A stretch of DNA of 64,000 nt from JACKIC01 sp964543795 (GCA_964543795.1 CAZIZN010000005.1:62001-126000); one strand, 5' to 3'. Positions 1 through 8,780 are shown, counted from the stretch's first letter. A program made the numbers and translations. Notes: a model not told the origin generated them from the sequence alone.

Positions 1-138
1 GCGGTCCTCCTCGGCGAAACAGCCGACCCGCACCGTGGCGCCGCGGTCGAGCAGGTGCTGCAGGAAGTGCCACGTCGTGATGCGGTCGCCGCGGTCGGGC
101 GGCCACGGGACCCGTTGGCAGAGGTAGACGACGTTCAA
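1..138 (-). CDS. Partial glycosyltransferase, EpsH1/PEP-CTERM-associated (stp1-like) type
   Basis: Only the first 46 codons lie in the window; the gene continues past base 1. The frame starts at a TTG (136-138) with AGGA eight bases upstream. It reads VVYLCQRVPWPPDRGDR, then a TTWHFLQHLL helix and VRVGCFAEEDR. This closely follows the N-terminus of sugar transferases of the PEP-CTERM/EpsH1-associated family (TIGR03087-like), where R-x-PYPPNKGDK is the nucleotide-sugar domain's first loop. It is divergent from the HDOD gene and next to a flippase and two glycosyltransferases, so a role in exopolysaccharide assembly is likely. The family call rests on the N-terminal motif alone, and the start codon is inferred. 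Confidence 0.68.
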   Translation of the reverse strand, partial: MNVVYLCQRVPWPPDRGDRITTWHFLQHLLDRGATVRVGCFAEEDR

Positions 139-216
139 GCGCTGGGTCCTGGCGGCGGGAGAATGGCGTCAAGGTGGTGGGCGACGGCCTTCGATACAAG
201 ACCGGAGAGACCACTC

Positions 217-1089
217 ATGGCGCAATCGTCGGGACCTTCCACCAACATCCTCGGCCTCGTCAACAACACCATCGAACTGCCGACGATGCCCGAGGTGCTG
301 CTGCGCCTCAACGACGTGATGTCCAACCCGGACTCGTCGGCCGAGGACGTCGCCAAGGTCGTGCAGCGCGATCCGGCCGTCGCGACCAACATCCTGCGCA
401 TCGTCAACTCGGCCTACTACGGCCTGCAGGTGCGAGTCTCGTCGGTCAGCCTCGCGATCTCGGTCATGGGCTTCAACATGACCAAGAAGATCGCCCTGAA
501 GGCGGCGGTGTTCTCGGTGTTCGGCAAGAAGCGCGAGAAGATCCAGCACTTCGATCCCCAGGCGTTCTGGAAGCACGCCGTGTTCGCCGGCATCGCCGCG
601 CGCACGATCGGCTCGACGTCGTCGTCGTTCGCCGAGGTGCACGCCGAGGACCTCTACATCGCGGGGCTCCTGCACGACATCGGCAAGATCATCCTGATGG
701 AGAAGGCCGCGCCGCGCTATCTCGCCGTGTTGCGCAAGGCGGCGGCCGAGGGGCGCCCCGACGTCGCGGTCGAACAGGAGGAACTCGGATTCACCCACGC
801 GGACGTGGGCTCGGTGCTCGCGATCAAGTGGTTCCTGCCCGAGGACCTCGCCATCGCGATTCGCTACCATCACCGCCCCTCTGCGGACCCCTTCCATCGC
901 TCCCTCTCCTCACTCATCCACCTCGCCGATCAGATCGCCTGGCGGGCGGGGAATCCGTCGACGGTCGGCACGCACCTGGCGAGCCTCGAACACGAAGCCT
1001 ACGCGCAGATCGGTCTGGACCCCGCTCGCGTCGAGGAGCTGCTGCCGCGCATGCAGGAGGACTTCGCGGCGTCCGAACTGCCCTGGTGA
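217..1089 (+). CDS. HDOD domain signalling protein
   Basis: Predicted 290-residue cytosolic protein. Start chosen at ATG 217, not at the in-frame codon at 55, because GGAGAG lies seven bases before it and the family alignment begins here (LPTMPEVLLRLNDVM). Residues about 15-215 form an HDOD domain: the VVQRDPAVATNILRIVNSAYYG block is diagnostic, and LLHDIGKI keeps an HD pair that many HDOD proteins lose. HDOD proteins act in signal transduction and are often linked to cyclic-di-GMP, motility or envelope regulation. No other output domain is present. It sits at the head of a polysaccharide gene run 54 bases upstream of the flippase, so it could regulate that cluster; this is inference. Confidence 0.85.
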   Translation: MAQSSGPSTNILGLVNNTIELPTMPEVLLRLNDVMSNPDSSAEDVAKVVQRDPAVATNILRIVNSAYYGLQVRVSSVSLAISVMGFNMTKKIALKAAVFSVFGKKREKIQHFDPQAFWKHAVFAGIAARTIGSTSSSFAEVHAEDLYIAGLLHDIGKIILMEKAAPRYLAVLRKAAAEGRPDVAVEQEELGFTHADVGSVLAIKWFLPEDLAIAIRYHHRPSADPFHRSLSSLIHLADQIAWRAGNPSTVGTHLASLEHEAYAQIGLDPARVEELLPRMQEDFAASELPW

Positions 1090-1143
1090 GCGAGGCCGCG
1101 GTCGCGGCGCGGGACGGCGGCCACCGGCATCGGTGAGGGCGCG

Positions 1144-2565
1144 ATGAACTTCCGGCGCTGGGTCGTCTTCACCTTCCTGATCCACGTGCTGGTGGTGGCC
1201 GTCGACAAGGGCGGCGGCCTGATCCTCTACCTGCTCACGGTCGACCACTCCGAGGAGAACGGCGAGGCGAGCATCGTGGCGTCGCTGCCCTTCATCCTGG
1301 GCGCGGTCGCCAACCTCGGACTCGCGACGTCGCTGGTCTACTTCGTGCGGCGCGGGCGCTTCACGGCGCAGCAGGCGTTCGAGACCTCGCTGTCGGTGGC
1401 GTTGGCATGGGGCGGCTGCGTCGGCGTCGGGTCGTTCCTGGCGATGCTCTACGTCGTGCCGGCCATCGATCCGGACTGGCGGGTCGATCCGTGGCTCGTG
1501 GCGCCGATCTGTGCCGTCGTGCCGGTGCTGCTGGTCAGCAGCTACGCGAACAGCACGCAGCTCGCGACCGAGCGGGTCAAGGACTACGGCGTCGTGCACC
1601 TCGTCACGTCGCTCGCCTTCCTGCCGGCGTTCCTCGGGCTGTTCTTCGTGCTCGGCGCCGACGTCGACGCCGGCGACGTGCCGTACGCCGTGTCGTGGGG
1701 GCGGCTCGCCTCGTCGCTGGTCGTCGTGGCGCTGACCCTGTGGCTGGTGCGCAGCGTCGTACGCGTGCGCCTCGGCTTCCACGGCGAGTTCCTGCGCGAG
1801 GGCCTGCGTTACGGCTGGAAGGCCAATTTGACCTCGACGCTGACCTACCTGAACCACCGGCTGGACCTGCTCATGGTGGTGGCGTTCTACGTCGCGCCGG
1901 CCGGGCTCGTGGGCAAGGCCGCCGACGACGCGGTGAAGTCGCAGGTCGCGTTCTACAGCCTCGCGGTCACCTGGGCGGAACTGGTCTGGCACTTCCCCGA
2001 GGCGATGCGGGACCTGTTCTTCTCGAAGGTCGCGGGGTCGTCGCGCGAGCAGGCCCGCGCCCTGACGCCGGTGCTGTCGCGGCTCGGCCTCTCGATCTCG
2101 CTCGTGGGAGCGGTGGCGATCGTGCTCCTCGTCGACCCGACGATGGGCGCGATCACGTGGTTGGCCAAGGGCTCGAGCGAGCGCTGGTTCACGGAATGGA
2201 GTCCCACCGTGACGCAGGCGCTGTGGATCCTCGTGCCCGGCACCGCGGCGTTCACCGTCTCCAAGGTCCTGCAGGCCGATCTCGCCGCACGCAACGAACT
2301 GCAGGCCTGCATCAACGCCCAGGTCACCGTGCTCGCCGTGATGCTGGCCCTCGACGTGCTCTGGATCCCGGCGTACGGCGCCGTCGGCGCCGCCGCCGCC
2401 TCGACGGTGGCGTACGTCGTCGCTACGGTCTACGTCCTGTTGGTCTACGCGCGCCAGACGAAGACCCCGCTGCGGCGCTGCCTCCTGATCGAAGGCGGCG
2501 ACCTCCGTCATTTCCGTGAGATCCTCGCGGCGGTGATCGCCAAGCTGCGGAGGCGCACGACATGA
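1144..2565 (+). CDS. Wzx-like polysaccharide flippase (MOP superfamily)
   Basis: 473-residue integral membrane protein with about 12-14 hydrophobic segments spread over the full length and short charged loops, the topology of O-antigen/teichoic-acid flippases. It begins near the membrane (VVFTFLIHVLVVAVDKGGGLILYLL), has a YGWKANLTSTLTYLNHRLDLLMV segment typical of the start of the second half in these transporters, and ends in a basic tail. The likely role is to flip lipid-linked oligosaccharide across the inner membrane. Its stop overlaps the start of the next glycosyltransferase by four bases (ATGA), so the two are translationally coupled. Confidence 0.8.
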   Translation: MNFRRWVVFTFLIHVLVVAVDKGGGLILYLLTVDHSEENGEASIVASLPFILGAVANLGLATSLVYFVRRGRFTAQQAFETSLSVALAWGGCVGVGSFLAMLYVVPAIDPDWRVDPWLVAPICAVVPVLLVSSYANSTQLATERVKDYGVVHLVTSLAFLPAFLGLFFVLGADVDAGDVPYAVSWGRLASSLVVVALTLWLVRSVVRVRLGFHGEFLREGLRYGWKANLTSTLTYLNHRLDLLMVVAFYVAPAGLVGKAADDAVKSQVAFYSLAVTWAELVWHFPEAMRDLFFSKVAGSSREQARALTPVLSRLGLSISLVGAVAIVLLVDPTMGAITWLAKGSSERWFTEWSPTVTQALWILVPGTAAFTVSKVLQADLAARNELQACINAQVTVLAVMLALDVLWIPAYGAVGAAAASTVAYVVATVYVLLVYARQTKTPLRRCLLIEGGDLRHFREILAAVIAKLRRRTT

Positions 2566-3458
2566 GCGGGGCGCCGTCGGTGACGGTGGTGATCCCCGCG
2601 TTCAACGCGGCCCACTGCCTTCGCGACGCGATCGCGTCGCTGCAGAAGCAGACGCTGGCGCCGGCGCAGATCGTCGTCGTCGACGACGGGTCGACCGACG
2701 CGACCGCGGCGGTCGCGGAGCAGGTCGGTGCACAGTGCTTGCGGCAGTCGCAGCGGGGGCCAGGTGCCGCGCGCAACCGCGGCGTCGCCGCGGCCACCGG
2801 CGAGTTCGTGGCGTTCCTCGACGCCGACGACTGGTACGCCCCCGACAAGCTGGCGCACTCGGTGGCCGCGCTGCGGGAACTGGGCGCGCAGTGCCTGGCC
2901 ACTGACGCATGGGTCGTGCGCGGCAACGTCGTGAGGGGGCGCAAGAACGCGGGACGCAACGTGCCGGCGGCGTTGACGCAGGAGAACCTGCTGCGCGGCA
3001 ACCCGATCGTCTGCAGTTCCGTCGTCGTGCGCCGTGCGACCCTGGAGGCGATGGGCGGATTCGACGAGCACCCCGACCTGATCGCGTCGGAGGACTACGA
3101 CCTGTGGTTGCGCCTCGCGCAGCAGGAGCCGATCGCCTACCTGCACGAACCACTGACCTTCTACCGCGTGTCCGGCGGCTCGCTGTCGAGCAACCAGCGG
3201 TTCCTGTGCGGCGTCGATCGCATCCTCGACAAGGTCGCGGCCCAGCACGCCGGCGAAGCCCACTTCCTGAACCTCGTGCGCCGACGCCGGCGCGATCTGC
3301 GCCTCGACCTGGCCTGGGACCTGCTGGCGGCGGGGCGGTTCGGCGAGGCCCGACGATCGCTCTGCAGCGCCGCCGAACTCGGCCGCAACCGCAAGTACTG
3401 GCGCATGTGGCTGCGTTGCATGCTCCGCCGGCGGCCCGCGCCGATGGTGGCCGAATGA
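2562..3458 (+). CDS. Family 2 glycosyltransferase
   Basis: 298 residues with a complete GT-A fold: VTVVIPAFNAAHCLRDAI at the N-terminus, the nucleotide-binding VVDDGSTD, GAARNRG, and the metal-binding FLDADDWY (residues about 85-92). SEDYDLWLRL at about 175 supplies the usual acceptor-side acidic motif (ED). It is an inverting transferase that adds a sugar to a lipid-linked glycan at the cytoplasmic face. Its ATG lies in the overlap with the flippase stop, and its own stop overlaps the next ATG. The C-terminal 60 residues are strongly basic and could bind membrane. Acceptor and donor cannot be read from sequence. Confidence 0.9.
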   Translation: MSGAPSVTVVIPAFNAAHCLRDAIASLQKQTLAPAQIVVVDDGSTDATAAVAEQVGAQCLRQSQRGPGAARNRGVAAATGEFVAFLDADDWYAPDKLAHSVAALRELGAQCLATDAWVVRGNVVRGRKNAGRNVPAALTQENLLRGNPIVCSSVVVRRATLEAMGGFDEHPDLIASEDYDLWLRLAQQEPIAYLHEPLTFYRVSGGSLSSNQRFLCGVDRILDKVAAQHAGEAHFLNLVRRRRRDLRLDLAWDLLAAGRFGEARRSLCSAAELGRNRKYWRMWLRCMLRRRPAPMVAE

Positions 3459-4264
3459 CGAGGAAGGCCATTCCGGCGCGCCGCGGCAGGCTCCTGCTCG
3501 GGGCGGTCCATCTGCAGGCGCTGCCGTCCGCCGCCGGGCACCGTTCCATGGACGAAGTGCTCTCCCGCGCGCTCGCCGACGCGAGGGTCCTGGCGCGCGG
3601 CGGTTTCGACGGAGTCGTGGTCGAGAACTTCGGCGATGCGCCGTTCCACAAGGGCACCCCCGACGATCGCGTGCCCCCGGACGTGCCGGCGGCGCTGGCC
3701 CTGGTCGCCCACGAGATCCGGCGCGAATGCGGCCTGCCGGTCGCGATCAACTGCTTGCGCAACGACGGCCGCGCGGCGCTCGGCGCCGCGGCCGTCGCCG
3801 GCGCGAGGTGGGTCCGCGTGAACGTGCTGACGGGCGCCTACGTCACGGACCAGGGGCTCATCGAAGGAGAGGCCGCCGGGCTCGCCGCGTACCGCAAGCA
3901 GCTGGGTGCGCCCGTCGAGATCCTCGCCGACCTCTTCGTCAAGCACGCGCAGCCGCTCGTCGCCGCCCCGATCGCGGTGGCGGCCAGGGACCTCGCGGAA
4001 CGTTCGGGGGCCGCGGCCCTGGTGCTCTCGGGCCAGCGCACCGGCGCTGCGGTCGATGTCGGATTCTTCGACAGCGTGCGAGCTGCGGTGGGTGAGTTCC
4101 CGATCTGGCTCGGCTCGGGTCTCGATCCCGGCAATGCCGCGGCGCTGTGGCCGCGCTGCGACGGCGCGATCGTCGGCACCTGGACCAAGCGCGGCGGCCG
4201 CGTCGGGGCGCCCGTGGATGCCGCTCGCGTGCGTCGCCTGCGGGCCGCGTGCCCTCCCGCCTGA
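3455..4264 (+). CDS. BtpA family TIM-barrel protein
   Basis: 269 residues. Start ATG 3455 overlaps the preceding stop (ATGA). LLGAVHLQALP at the N-terminus, DGVVVENFGDAPF near residue 50, INCLRNDGRAAL, WVRVNVLTGAYVTDQG, and GSGLDPGN near the C-terminus are the BtpA-family signature. The founding member affects photosystem I stability in cyanobacteria, but most members are in non-photosynthetic organisms and their reaction is unknown; a phosphate-binding TIM barrel is the usual inference. Lying between two glycosyltransferases inside a coupled run suggests a role in sugar or nucleotide-sugar metabolism here. That is context inference only. Confidence 0.8.
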   Translation: MTRKAIPARRGRLLLGAVHLQALPSAAGHRSMDEVLSRALADARVLARGGFDGVVVENFGDAPFHKGTPDDRVPPDVPAALALVAHEIRRECGLPVAINCLRNDGRAALGAAAVAGARWVRVNVLTGAYVTDQGLIEGEAAGLAAYRKQLGAPVEILADLFVKHAQPLVAAPIAVAARDLAERSGAAALVLSGQRTGAAVDVGFFDSVRAAVGEFPIWLGSGLDPGNAAALWPRCDGAIVGTWTKRGGRVGAPVDAARVRRLRAACPPA

Positions 4265-4303
4265 GTAAGGCTCGGAGGCGGTGCGCGCCGAAAAGGTCCG
4301 CGG

Positions 4304-5317
4304 ATGAAGGTCCTGCTGCTGACTCCGTCGCCGACCAGCCTGCACCTGGGCGGTATGGCGACCGTGACGCGATACCGCGAGGGACTGCAGCAGTGCGGTC
4401 ACCTCTGCGAGGTGTTCGGCGGCACGAGCGAAGGCGGCCTCAAACAGTCGCTCGAAGGGACCCTCGGACGCTTCAAGCCCGACATCGTGCACGCGCACGA
4501 CGCCTGGCGCACGGGCGTGTCGTTGCTCGGCAGTCGGACGCCCTGGGTCGTCTCGCTGAGCGGCGAGGATCTGCACTTCGACATGACGACGGACGGCCGC
4601 GGCGCGATCGTCTGCGAGGTGCTGCGGCGCGCGCATCGCGTTCTCGTGCCCAACGAACCGGCCGCCTCGCTCGTCGAGGAGCGCGTGCCCGACGCCGTCG
4701 GCAAGATCGACGTCGTGCCGCGCGCGGCGATCCGTCTGCAGACGAACGGCACCGACCTGCGCCGCTCGCTGGGCATCCCGCGGCAGCGGTTCCTGGTGTT
4801 CCTGCCGGGCGGTCTGCGGCCCATCAAGGGCCAGCACCGCGCCGTGTCGCTGGTGCGCGTGCTGCGCGCTGCCGGCGCGGACATCGAGATGATCCTCGCC
4901 GGGCCGGACCAGGACGTCGAATACGCCGCCGAGGTCCGCCGGCTCTGCGAACACCAGCCGGGCGTGCGTGTGCTGCCGACGCTGGCGCACGGCCGCATGG
5001 GCGCGGCCTATGCCGACGCGGACGTCGTGCTCAACACCTCGCTCAGCGAGGGAGCTGCGCCGACGATCCTCGAAGCGGGCATCCTCGGCCGGCCCGTGGT
5101 GGCGGCGGACGTGCCGGGCAACCGCGAACTGATCCGCCACAAGGAAACGGGGCTCCTGTTCCGCGACGAGGAGGAGATGGCCAAGCAGGTGCTGGCCCTC
5201 TACCGCAACCGCTCCGCCGCCGGCGCGTTCGGCGTGCGCATCCGCGAGGACTTCCAGAGGCGATTCGACGAACGCCGCGAACTCTCCGCCTTGCTGTCGG
5301 CCTACAGCGCCGCCTGA
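4304..5317 (+). CDS. Family 4 glycosyltransferase
   Basis: 337 residues, GT-B fold. The N-terminal half has LLLTPSPTSLHLGGMATV, FKPDIVHAHDAW and VVSLSGEDLHFD. The C-terminal donor domain has FLPGGLRPIKGQHRA, followed by VLNTSLSEGAAPTILEAGI (about residues 246-264), which carries the E-x7-E motif of retaining GT4 enzymes. It is probably the last gene of the polysaccharide run; 39 bases separate it from the BtpA-like gene. It converges with the nuclease gene on the other strand, with a short GC-rich palindrome between the two stops. Confidence 0.9.
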   Translation: MKVLLLTPSPTSLHLGGMATVTRYREGLQQCGHLCEVFGGTSEGGLKQSLEGTLGRFKPDIVHAHDAWRTGVSLLGSRTPWVVSLSGEDLHFDMTTDGRGAIVCEVLRRAHRVLVPNEPAASLVEERVPDAVGKIDVVPRAAIRLQTNGTDLRRSLGIPRQRFLVFLPGGLRPIKGQHRAVSLVRVLRAAGADIEMILAGPDQDVEYAAEVRRLCEHQPGVRVLPTLAHGRMGAAYADADVVLNTSLSEGAAPTILEAGILGRPVVAADVPGNRELIRHKETGLLFRDEEEMAKQVLALYRNRSAAGAFGVRIREDFQRRFDERRELSALLSAYSAA

Positions 5318-5320
5318 GCG

Positions 5321-5335
5321 GCGGGTCGGACCCGC
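5321..5335. terminator. Short palindrome between convergent genes
   Basis: GCGGGTC-G-GACCCGC is a 15-base near-perfect palindrome (practical hairpin: 5-bp stem, 5-base loop) filling the 24-base gap between two convergent stops. There is no U tract. It is a plausible but weak bidirectional terminator. Confidence 0.3.
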
Positions 5336-5341
5336 GACGGA

Positions 5342-6925
5342 TCAGCGACCGGGCAGCGGCTTGGGCAGCGGCTTGGGCGGTTCCTTCGGCAGCGCCTTCG
5401 GCTTCGGCCGGCCAGCCGGCTCGGCCTTCTTCGGCGGCTCGACGTCGGCGAGTTTGCGGTAGAGGGCGAGCAGCGCCGCGCTGGCCCACTGCAGGCTGGC
5501 TTGCAGCTCCGCGGCGAGCTTCTCGCGCGTCGCCGCGCGCAGCCGCGGGGCGCAGATCTTCTCGACTGCCTGCCGCAGCGAGTCCTCCTCGAGGGCGTCC
5601 GTCACCGCCGGCAGGCACTCGGGCAGCAGCGCGGCGACGGTGCGCGGCAACTCGGCGTGGCCGCGCAGGTCGGGGTGGAACGCCCCCGCATCGAGCAGGT
5701 GCATGAGGTCGAGGTGGCTTCGGCCGAGCACCGTCCGGACCGCCACCTTCTGTTCGGGCAGGTCCTCGAGCAGCTCGCGCAGGTCGTCGAGCGTGCGGTC
5801 GTTCCAGCAGACGACCGTGCCGCCGCATTCGAGGTGTTTGGCGAGGGTCGTGACGAACTGCGGTCGCGGATCCGTGCGGTCGGCGTGCACATGGGCGGCC
5901 GTCTCGAGGCGCCCGTCGGCGTGCACGGTGTTGGCGGCCCAGCCGAACGGCACGTGGCGCCAGGGGCGCTGGCCGTCGAACCTCGGCAGCGGCTCGGTGA
6001 CGGCCGCGATGACCAGGAAATGGAGCGGCGGCCGGCAATCGCGCAGCTCGTCGCGCACGAACGACTCGATCGTGGTCTTGCCCTGCTGCAGCGCCGCGAG
6101 GGTGCGCCGCTGCTTGAAGGACAGATCGGCGCGCTGCGGATCGATCTCGCGCAGCGTGCGGATGCCCTCGCCGCGCAGCTGCACCTCGAGCTTGTGGTTC
6201 AGCTCGGGCAGCTCGTGCAGCCCCAGCGGCGGGGCCTCGGTGCTGCAGCGATCGAAGTGCGGACAGCGGAAGGGCGTCTTGCACTGGCTGCCCATCGGCA
6301 CCTCGGGCGCAGCGCCCGCGGCGAGCACTTCCCGGAGCTGCGCGATGCGCTGGGACAACCGCTCGGTGTGCTTGCGCACGCGCTTGGTCACGTCCGCGCT
6401 GCGCAGCAACTGCATCGGCGGGAACTCGGTCTCGGCGCGGTGCTGGTAGCCCGGCTGCACGTGCAGCAGGAAGACGGCGCGCACGGTCCGTCCCGAACCT
6501 TCGACGCCGTGGACCTGCAGCGCGAGATCGGTGACGTAGCGCTGTTTGATCTTCGTGCCCGACTTGATCTCGAACAGGTCGAGCTGACCGTCCTTGTGCT
6601 GCACGAGGATGTCGATGCGCGTCGACGTCTCGGCGGTCTGGAAGGTCGCGCCGAACAGGACGGGCGCCCCCTCGGCGAGCAGCTGCTGCGTGCGCTCGAC
6701 GGCGGCCGCGAGCGTCTTGCCTTCGACCGCGACGCCCTTGGGGAAGGCCTTGCGTGCGATCTCGAGCAGCTGGGCGCCGACCTCGGCGAGATGGGCGCGC
6801 ATCGCGGTCGCCGGCTCGTCGACGGGGTCGTGGCAGTCGAGCCACAGGCGCTTCTTGCACTGCAGTCCGGCTTCGAACAGGTGCTTGTCGAGGCGGGGTG
6901 GTGGCTTCGGCGGATTCTTCTTCAA
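5342..6925 (-). CDS. Cas4-like PD-(D/E)XK nuclease with degenerate DUF2779 domain
   Basis: 527 residues, TTG start (the only usable in-frame start). The N-terminal half looks like an active Cas4/RecB-type nuclease: C23 (LQCKKRLW), D105 (RIDILV), E119 and K121 (LFEIKSG), then C215, C221 and C227 (the CPHFDRC cluster). Together these four cysteines match the iron-sulfur-binding arrangement of Cas4/AddB nucleases. Residues about 295-430 align with DUF2779 (PLPRFDGQRPW, VPFGWA, DPRPQF, VVCWN, FHPDLRG). However, the acidic DFE motif normally found after the first strand is VIA (305-307), so the RNase H-like active site appears dead. The C-terminus is a Pro/Lys low-complexity tail. DNA processing is inferred. 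No cas genes are nearby. Confidence 0.85.
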   Translation of the reverse strand: MKKNPPKPPPRLDKHLFEAGLQCKKRLWLDCHDPVDEPATAMRAHLAEVGAQLLEIARKAFPKGVAVEGKTLAAAVERTQQLLAEGAPVLFGATFQTAETSTRIDILVQHKDGQLDLFEIKSGTKIKQRYVTDLALQVHGVEGSGRTVRAVFLLHVQPGYQHRAETEFPPMQLLRSADVTKRVRKHTERLSQRIAQLREVLAAGAAPEVPMGSQCKTPFRCPHFDRCSTEAPPLGLHELPELNHKLEVQLRGEGIRTLREIDPQRADLSFKQRRTLAALQQGKTTIESFVRDELRDCRPPLHFLVIAAVTEPLPRFDGQRPWRHVPFGWAANTVHADGRLETAAHVHADRTDPRPQFVTTLAKHLECGGTVVCWNDRTLDDLRELLEDLPEQKVAVRTVLGRSHLDLMHLLDAGAFHPDLRGHAELPRTVAALLPECLPAVTDALEEDSLRQAVEKICAPRLRAATREKLAAELQASLQWASAALLALYRKLADVEPPKKAEPAGRPKPKALPKEPPKPLPKPLPGR

Positions 6926-6990
6926 GGTGGGTTCGGTTGCGGGCCACGGGCGCCCGGGCTGGCATCGTGGCGGGGTGCGATGCGGGACGC

Positions 6991-7020
6991 AGTCTATCGC
7001 CGGGGCGGGGTCGCGCTCAA
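6991..7020 (-). promoter_or_regulatory. Sigma-70-type promoter for the nuclease gene
   Basis: On the minus strand, TTGAGC (7015-7020) is followed after 18 bases by TAGACT (6991-6996). This is close to the -35/-10 consensus and overlaps the stop codon of the upstream gene. The transcript would have a leader of about 60 bases before the TTG at 6925. Confidence 0.55.
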
Positions 7021-7733
7021 CCGCGGCGGCGGGTGTGTCGGTAGAGCAGCAGCAGGACGAGACCCACGGCGGCGCCCGTGATCGCCGGCGTCCAGATCCG
7101 ATCGCTCCACGTCGCCTCCTTGCGCGCGTCGCGCGCGAACGTGAGCGTCGCGAGCCAGCGGCGGAACTCCGGCTCCCACTCGGCCCACCTGCTCTCGGGG
7201 CAGGTGAACGACAGCGAGATCTGCTGGCCGCCGGCCGGCGCGTGCACGTCCAGGCTGCGCCGGGGTTCGGTGCCGTCGGCGGGCGTGCTGGTGCGCCTGG
7301 CCAGCACGGCCAGGCGCTGCTGGACGCCGACCTGGACCCGTTCGACGTCGGCGATCTCGTGGTGCACGCCCGTAGCGGCGCTGCGTTCGCGCCACATGCC
7401 CGCGAGCCGTTCGGTCAGGTCGCCTTCGAGCACCCACTCGTTGGGCTGCTCGACGACCCAGAGCCAGGGACCGTCGAACTCGCCGCGCAGCCATTGGTCC
7501 ACCGGCCCGACCGCGTAGAAGTGGCGCGGCTCGACGTAGCCGAGGTCCTTCGGGGCCGCGGGGTTCTCGCCCAGCCGGCGCGCTTCGTTCGGGGCGAGCT
7601 GCCGCCAGCCTGCCGGCAGATCGATGTGGAAGGTCTGGTTGAGGTTGCGGAACTGCTGCAGCGGCGGCGTCTGGGTCGCGCCGGGGGCGGGGATCAGCGC
7701 GCACGCACCGGCGAGCAGGAGGCTGCGGGACAT
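7017..7733 (-). CDS. Exported protein with C-terminal membrane anchor, unknown function
   Basis: 238 residues from ATG 7733; an in-frame ATG six codons upstream is the alternative. A signal peptide (SLLLAGACALIPAPGATQ) is followed by FHIDLPAGWRQLAP, an opening seen in PsbP/DcrB-like periplasmic domains. A single transmembrane helix (WTPAITGAAVGLVLLLLY) and a basic tail end the protein. This predicts a periplasmic domain anchored at its C-terminus. I do not recognise a specific family. It is 91 bases upstream of the nuclease gene on the same strand, but that gene has its own promoter. Confidence 0.72.
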   Translation of the reverse strand: MSRSLLLAGACALIPAPGATQTPPLQQFRNLNQTFHIDLPAGWRQLAPNEARRLGENPAAPKDLGYVEPRHFYAVGPVDQWLRGEFDGPWLWVVEQPNEWVLEGDLTERLAGMWRERSAATGVHHEIADVERVQVGVQQRLAVLARRTSTPADGTEPRRSLDVHAPAGGQQISLSFTCPESRWAEWEPEFRRWLATLTFARDARKEATWSDRIWTPAITGAAVGLVLLLLYRHTRRRG

Positions 7734-7832
7734 CGGCGCATCATCGAGCATGCGCCGGATCCGGCGCAACGTCGCGGCGCCGGCAGGGCATTTGTGCATC
7801 GCCCGCGCCGGGCCGACGATGCCGGGCCGACC

Positions 7833-8780
7833 ATGCAGCTCCTGCGCCCCATCCTCCTCGCCGCAGCGGGCCTCGGGCTCGCGGCGTGCGCCACCTCGCC
7901 CGCGCCGTCGCCCGCGCCCTGCGAACTCGTCGTACTCGGCATCGCCCAGGACGGCGGCGTGCCGCACTTCGGCTGCGACCGGCCGTGCTGCACCGAGGCC
8001 CGGGCGAGCGGCCGCGCGCTGCTGCCGGCCTGCCTCGGCGTGATCGATCGCCGCACGGATCGGCTGCTGCTCGTCGAGGCCACGCCCGCGGTCGAAGCGC
8101 AGGTCGCGCGGCTGCACGCTGCGGCCGGCGGCGCGCCGCGGGGCCGGCGGCCCGTCGATGCGCTGCTCGTGACGCACGCGCACATCGGCCACTACCTCGG
8201 GCTCGCGCACTTCGGCCGCGAGGTCGCATCGACGCGCGACCTGCCGCTGTATTGCACGGCGCGCTTCGCCGCGTTCCTGCGCGGGCACGGCCCCTGGCGG
8301 CAGCTGGTCGAACTCGGCCAGATCGCGCCGCGCGAAGTCGCGATCGGCGAATGGGTGGAGCCGTGGCCCGGCCTCTCCGTGCGCGCGCTCGCCGTGCCGC
8401 ACCGCGACGAGTTCTCGGACACGGTCGCCTGGCAGCTGCGCGGGCCCGAACGCACCGTCCTGTTCATGCCCGACGTCGATGCCTGGGAGCGCGCGCCGGG
8501 CCTGCTCGAGGAACTGCTGCGGGACGTCGACGTCGCCTACCTCGACGGCACGTTCTTCGACGGCAGCGAGCTGCCCGATCGCGACATCGCCGAGATCCGC
8601 CACCCGCTGATGACCCGCACGATGGAACTGCTGGGTGGTCTCGCGCAGCAGCGACCCGGGACGCTGCGGTTCCTGCACCTGAACCACACCAATCCGGCGC
8701 TGCGCGATCCGGCCGTGCGCGCGGCCGTCGTCGCCGCGGGTTTCGCGATCGCCGAGGAGGGCGAACGGGTCGGGCTGTGA
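7833..8780 (+). CDS. PqqB-like metallo-beta-lactamase-fold lipoprotein
   Basis: 315 residues. A lipoprotein signal ends in LAAC (C19), so it is exported and lipid-anchored. LGIAQDGGVPHFGC, the LLVEATP strand, and the metal motif THAHIGHYLGL (H115, H117, H120) place it with PqqB-like MBL hydrolases. In place of the usual H-x-H-x-D-H, Gly replaces the Asp. LFMPDVDAWE and LHLNHTNP continue the family pattern. No pqq genes are nearby, so cofactor synthesis is not implied; it is better called an MBL hydrolase of unknown substrate. Divergent from the exported protein gene, convergent with the M48 protease. Confidence 0.84.
   Translation: MQLLRPILLAAAGLGLAACATSPAPSPAPCELVVLGIAQDGGVPHFGCDRPCCTEARASGRALLPACLGVIDRRTDRLLLVEATPAVEAQVARLHAAAGGAPRGRRPVDALLVTHAHIGHYLGLAHFGREVASTRDLPLYCTARFAAFLRGHGPWRQLVELGQIAPREVAIGEWVEPWPGLSVRALAVPHRDEFSDTVAWQLRGPERTVLFMPDVDAWERAPGLLEELLRDVDVAYLDGTFFDGSELPDRDIAEIRHPLMTRTMELLGGLAQQRPGTLRFLHLNHTNPALRDPAVRAAVVAAGFAIAEEGERVGL

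Noticed and set aside
5342..6925. CRISPR-associated Cas4
   Set aside because: Only the nuclease half is Cas4-like; there is no array or cas1/cas2, and the second half is DUF2779-like.
7833..8780. Assigning the MBL lipoprotein to PQQ biosynthesis
   Set aside because: It is PqqB-like in sequence but exported, and no other pqq genes are present.
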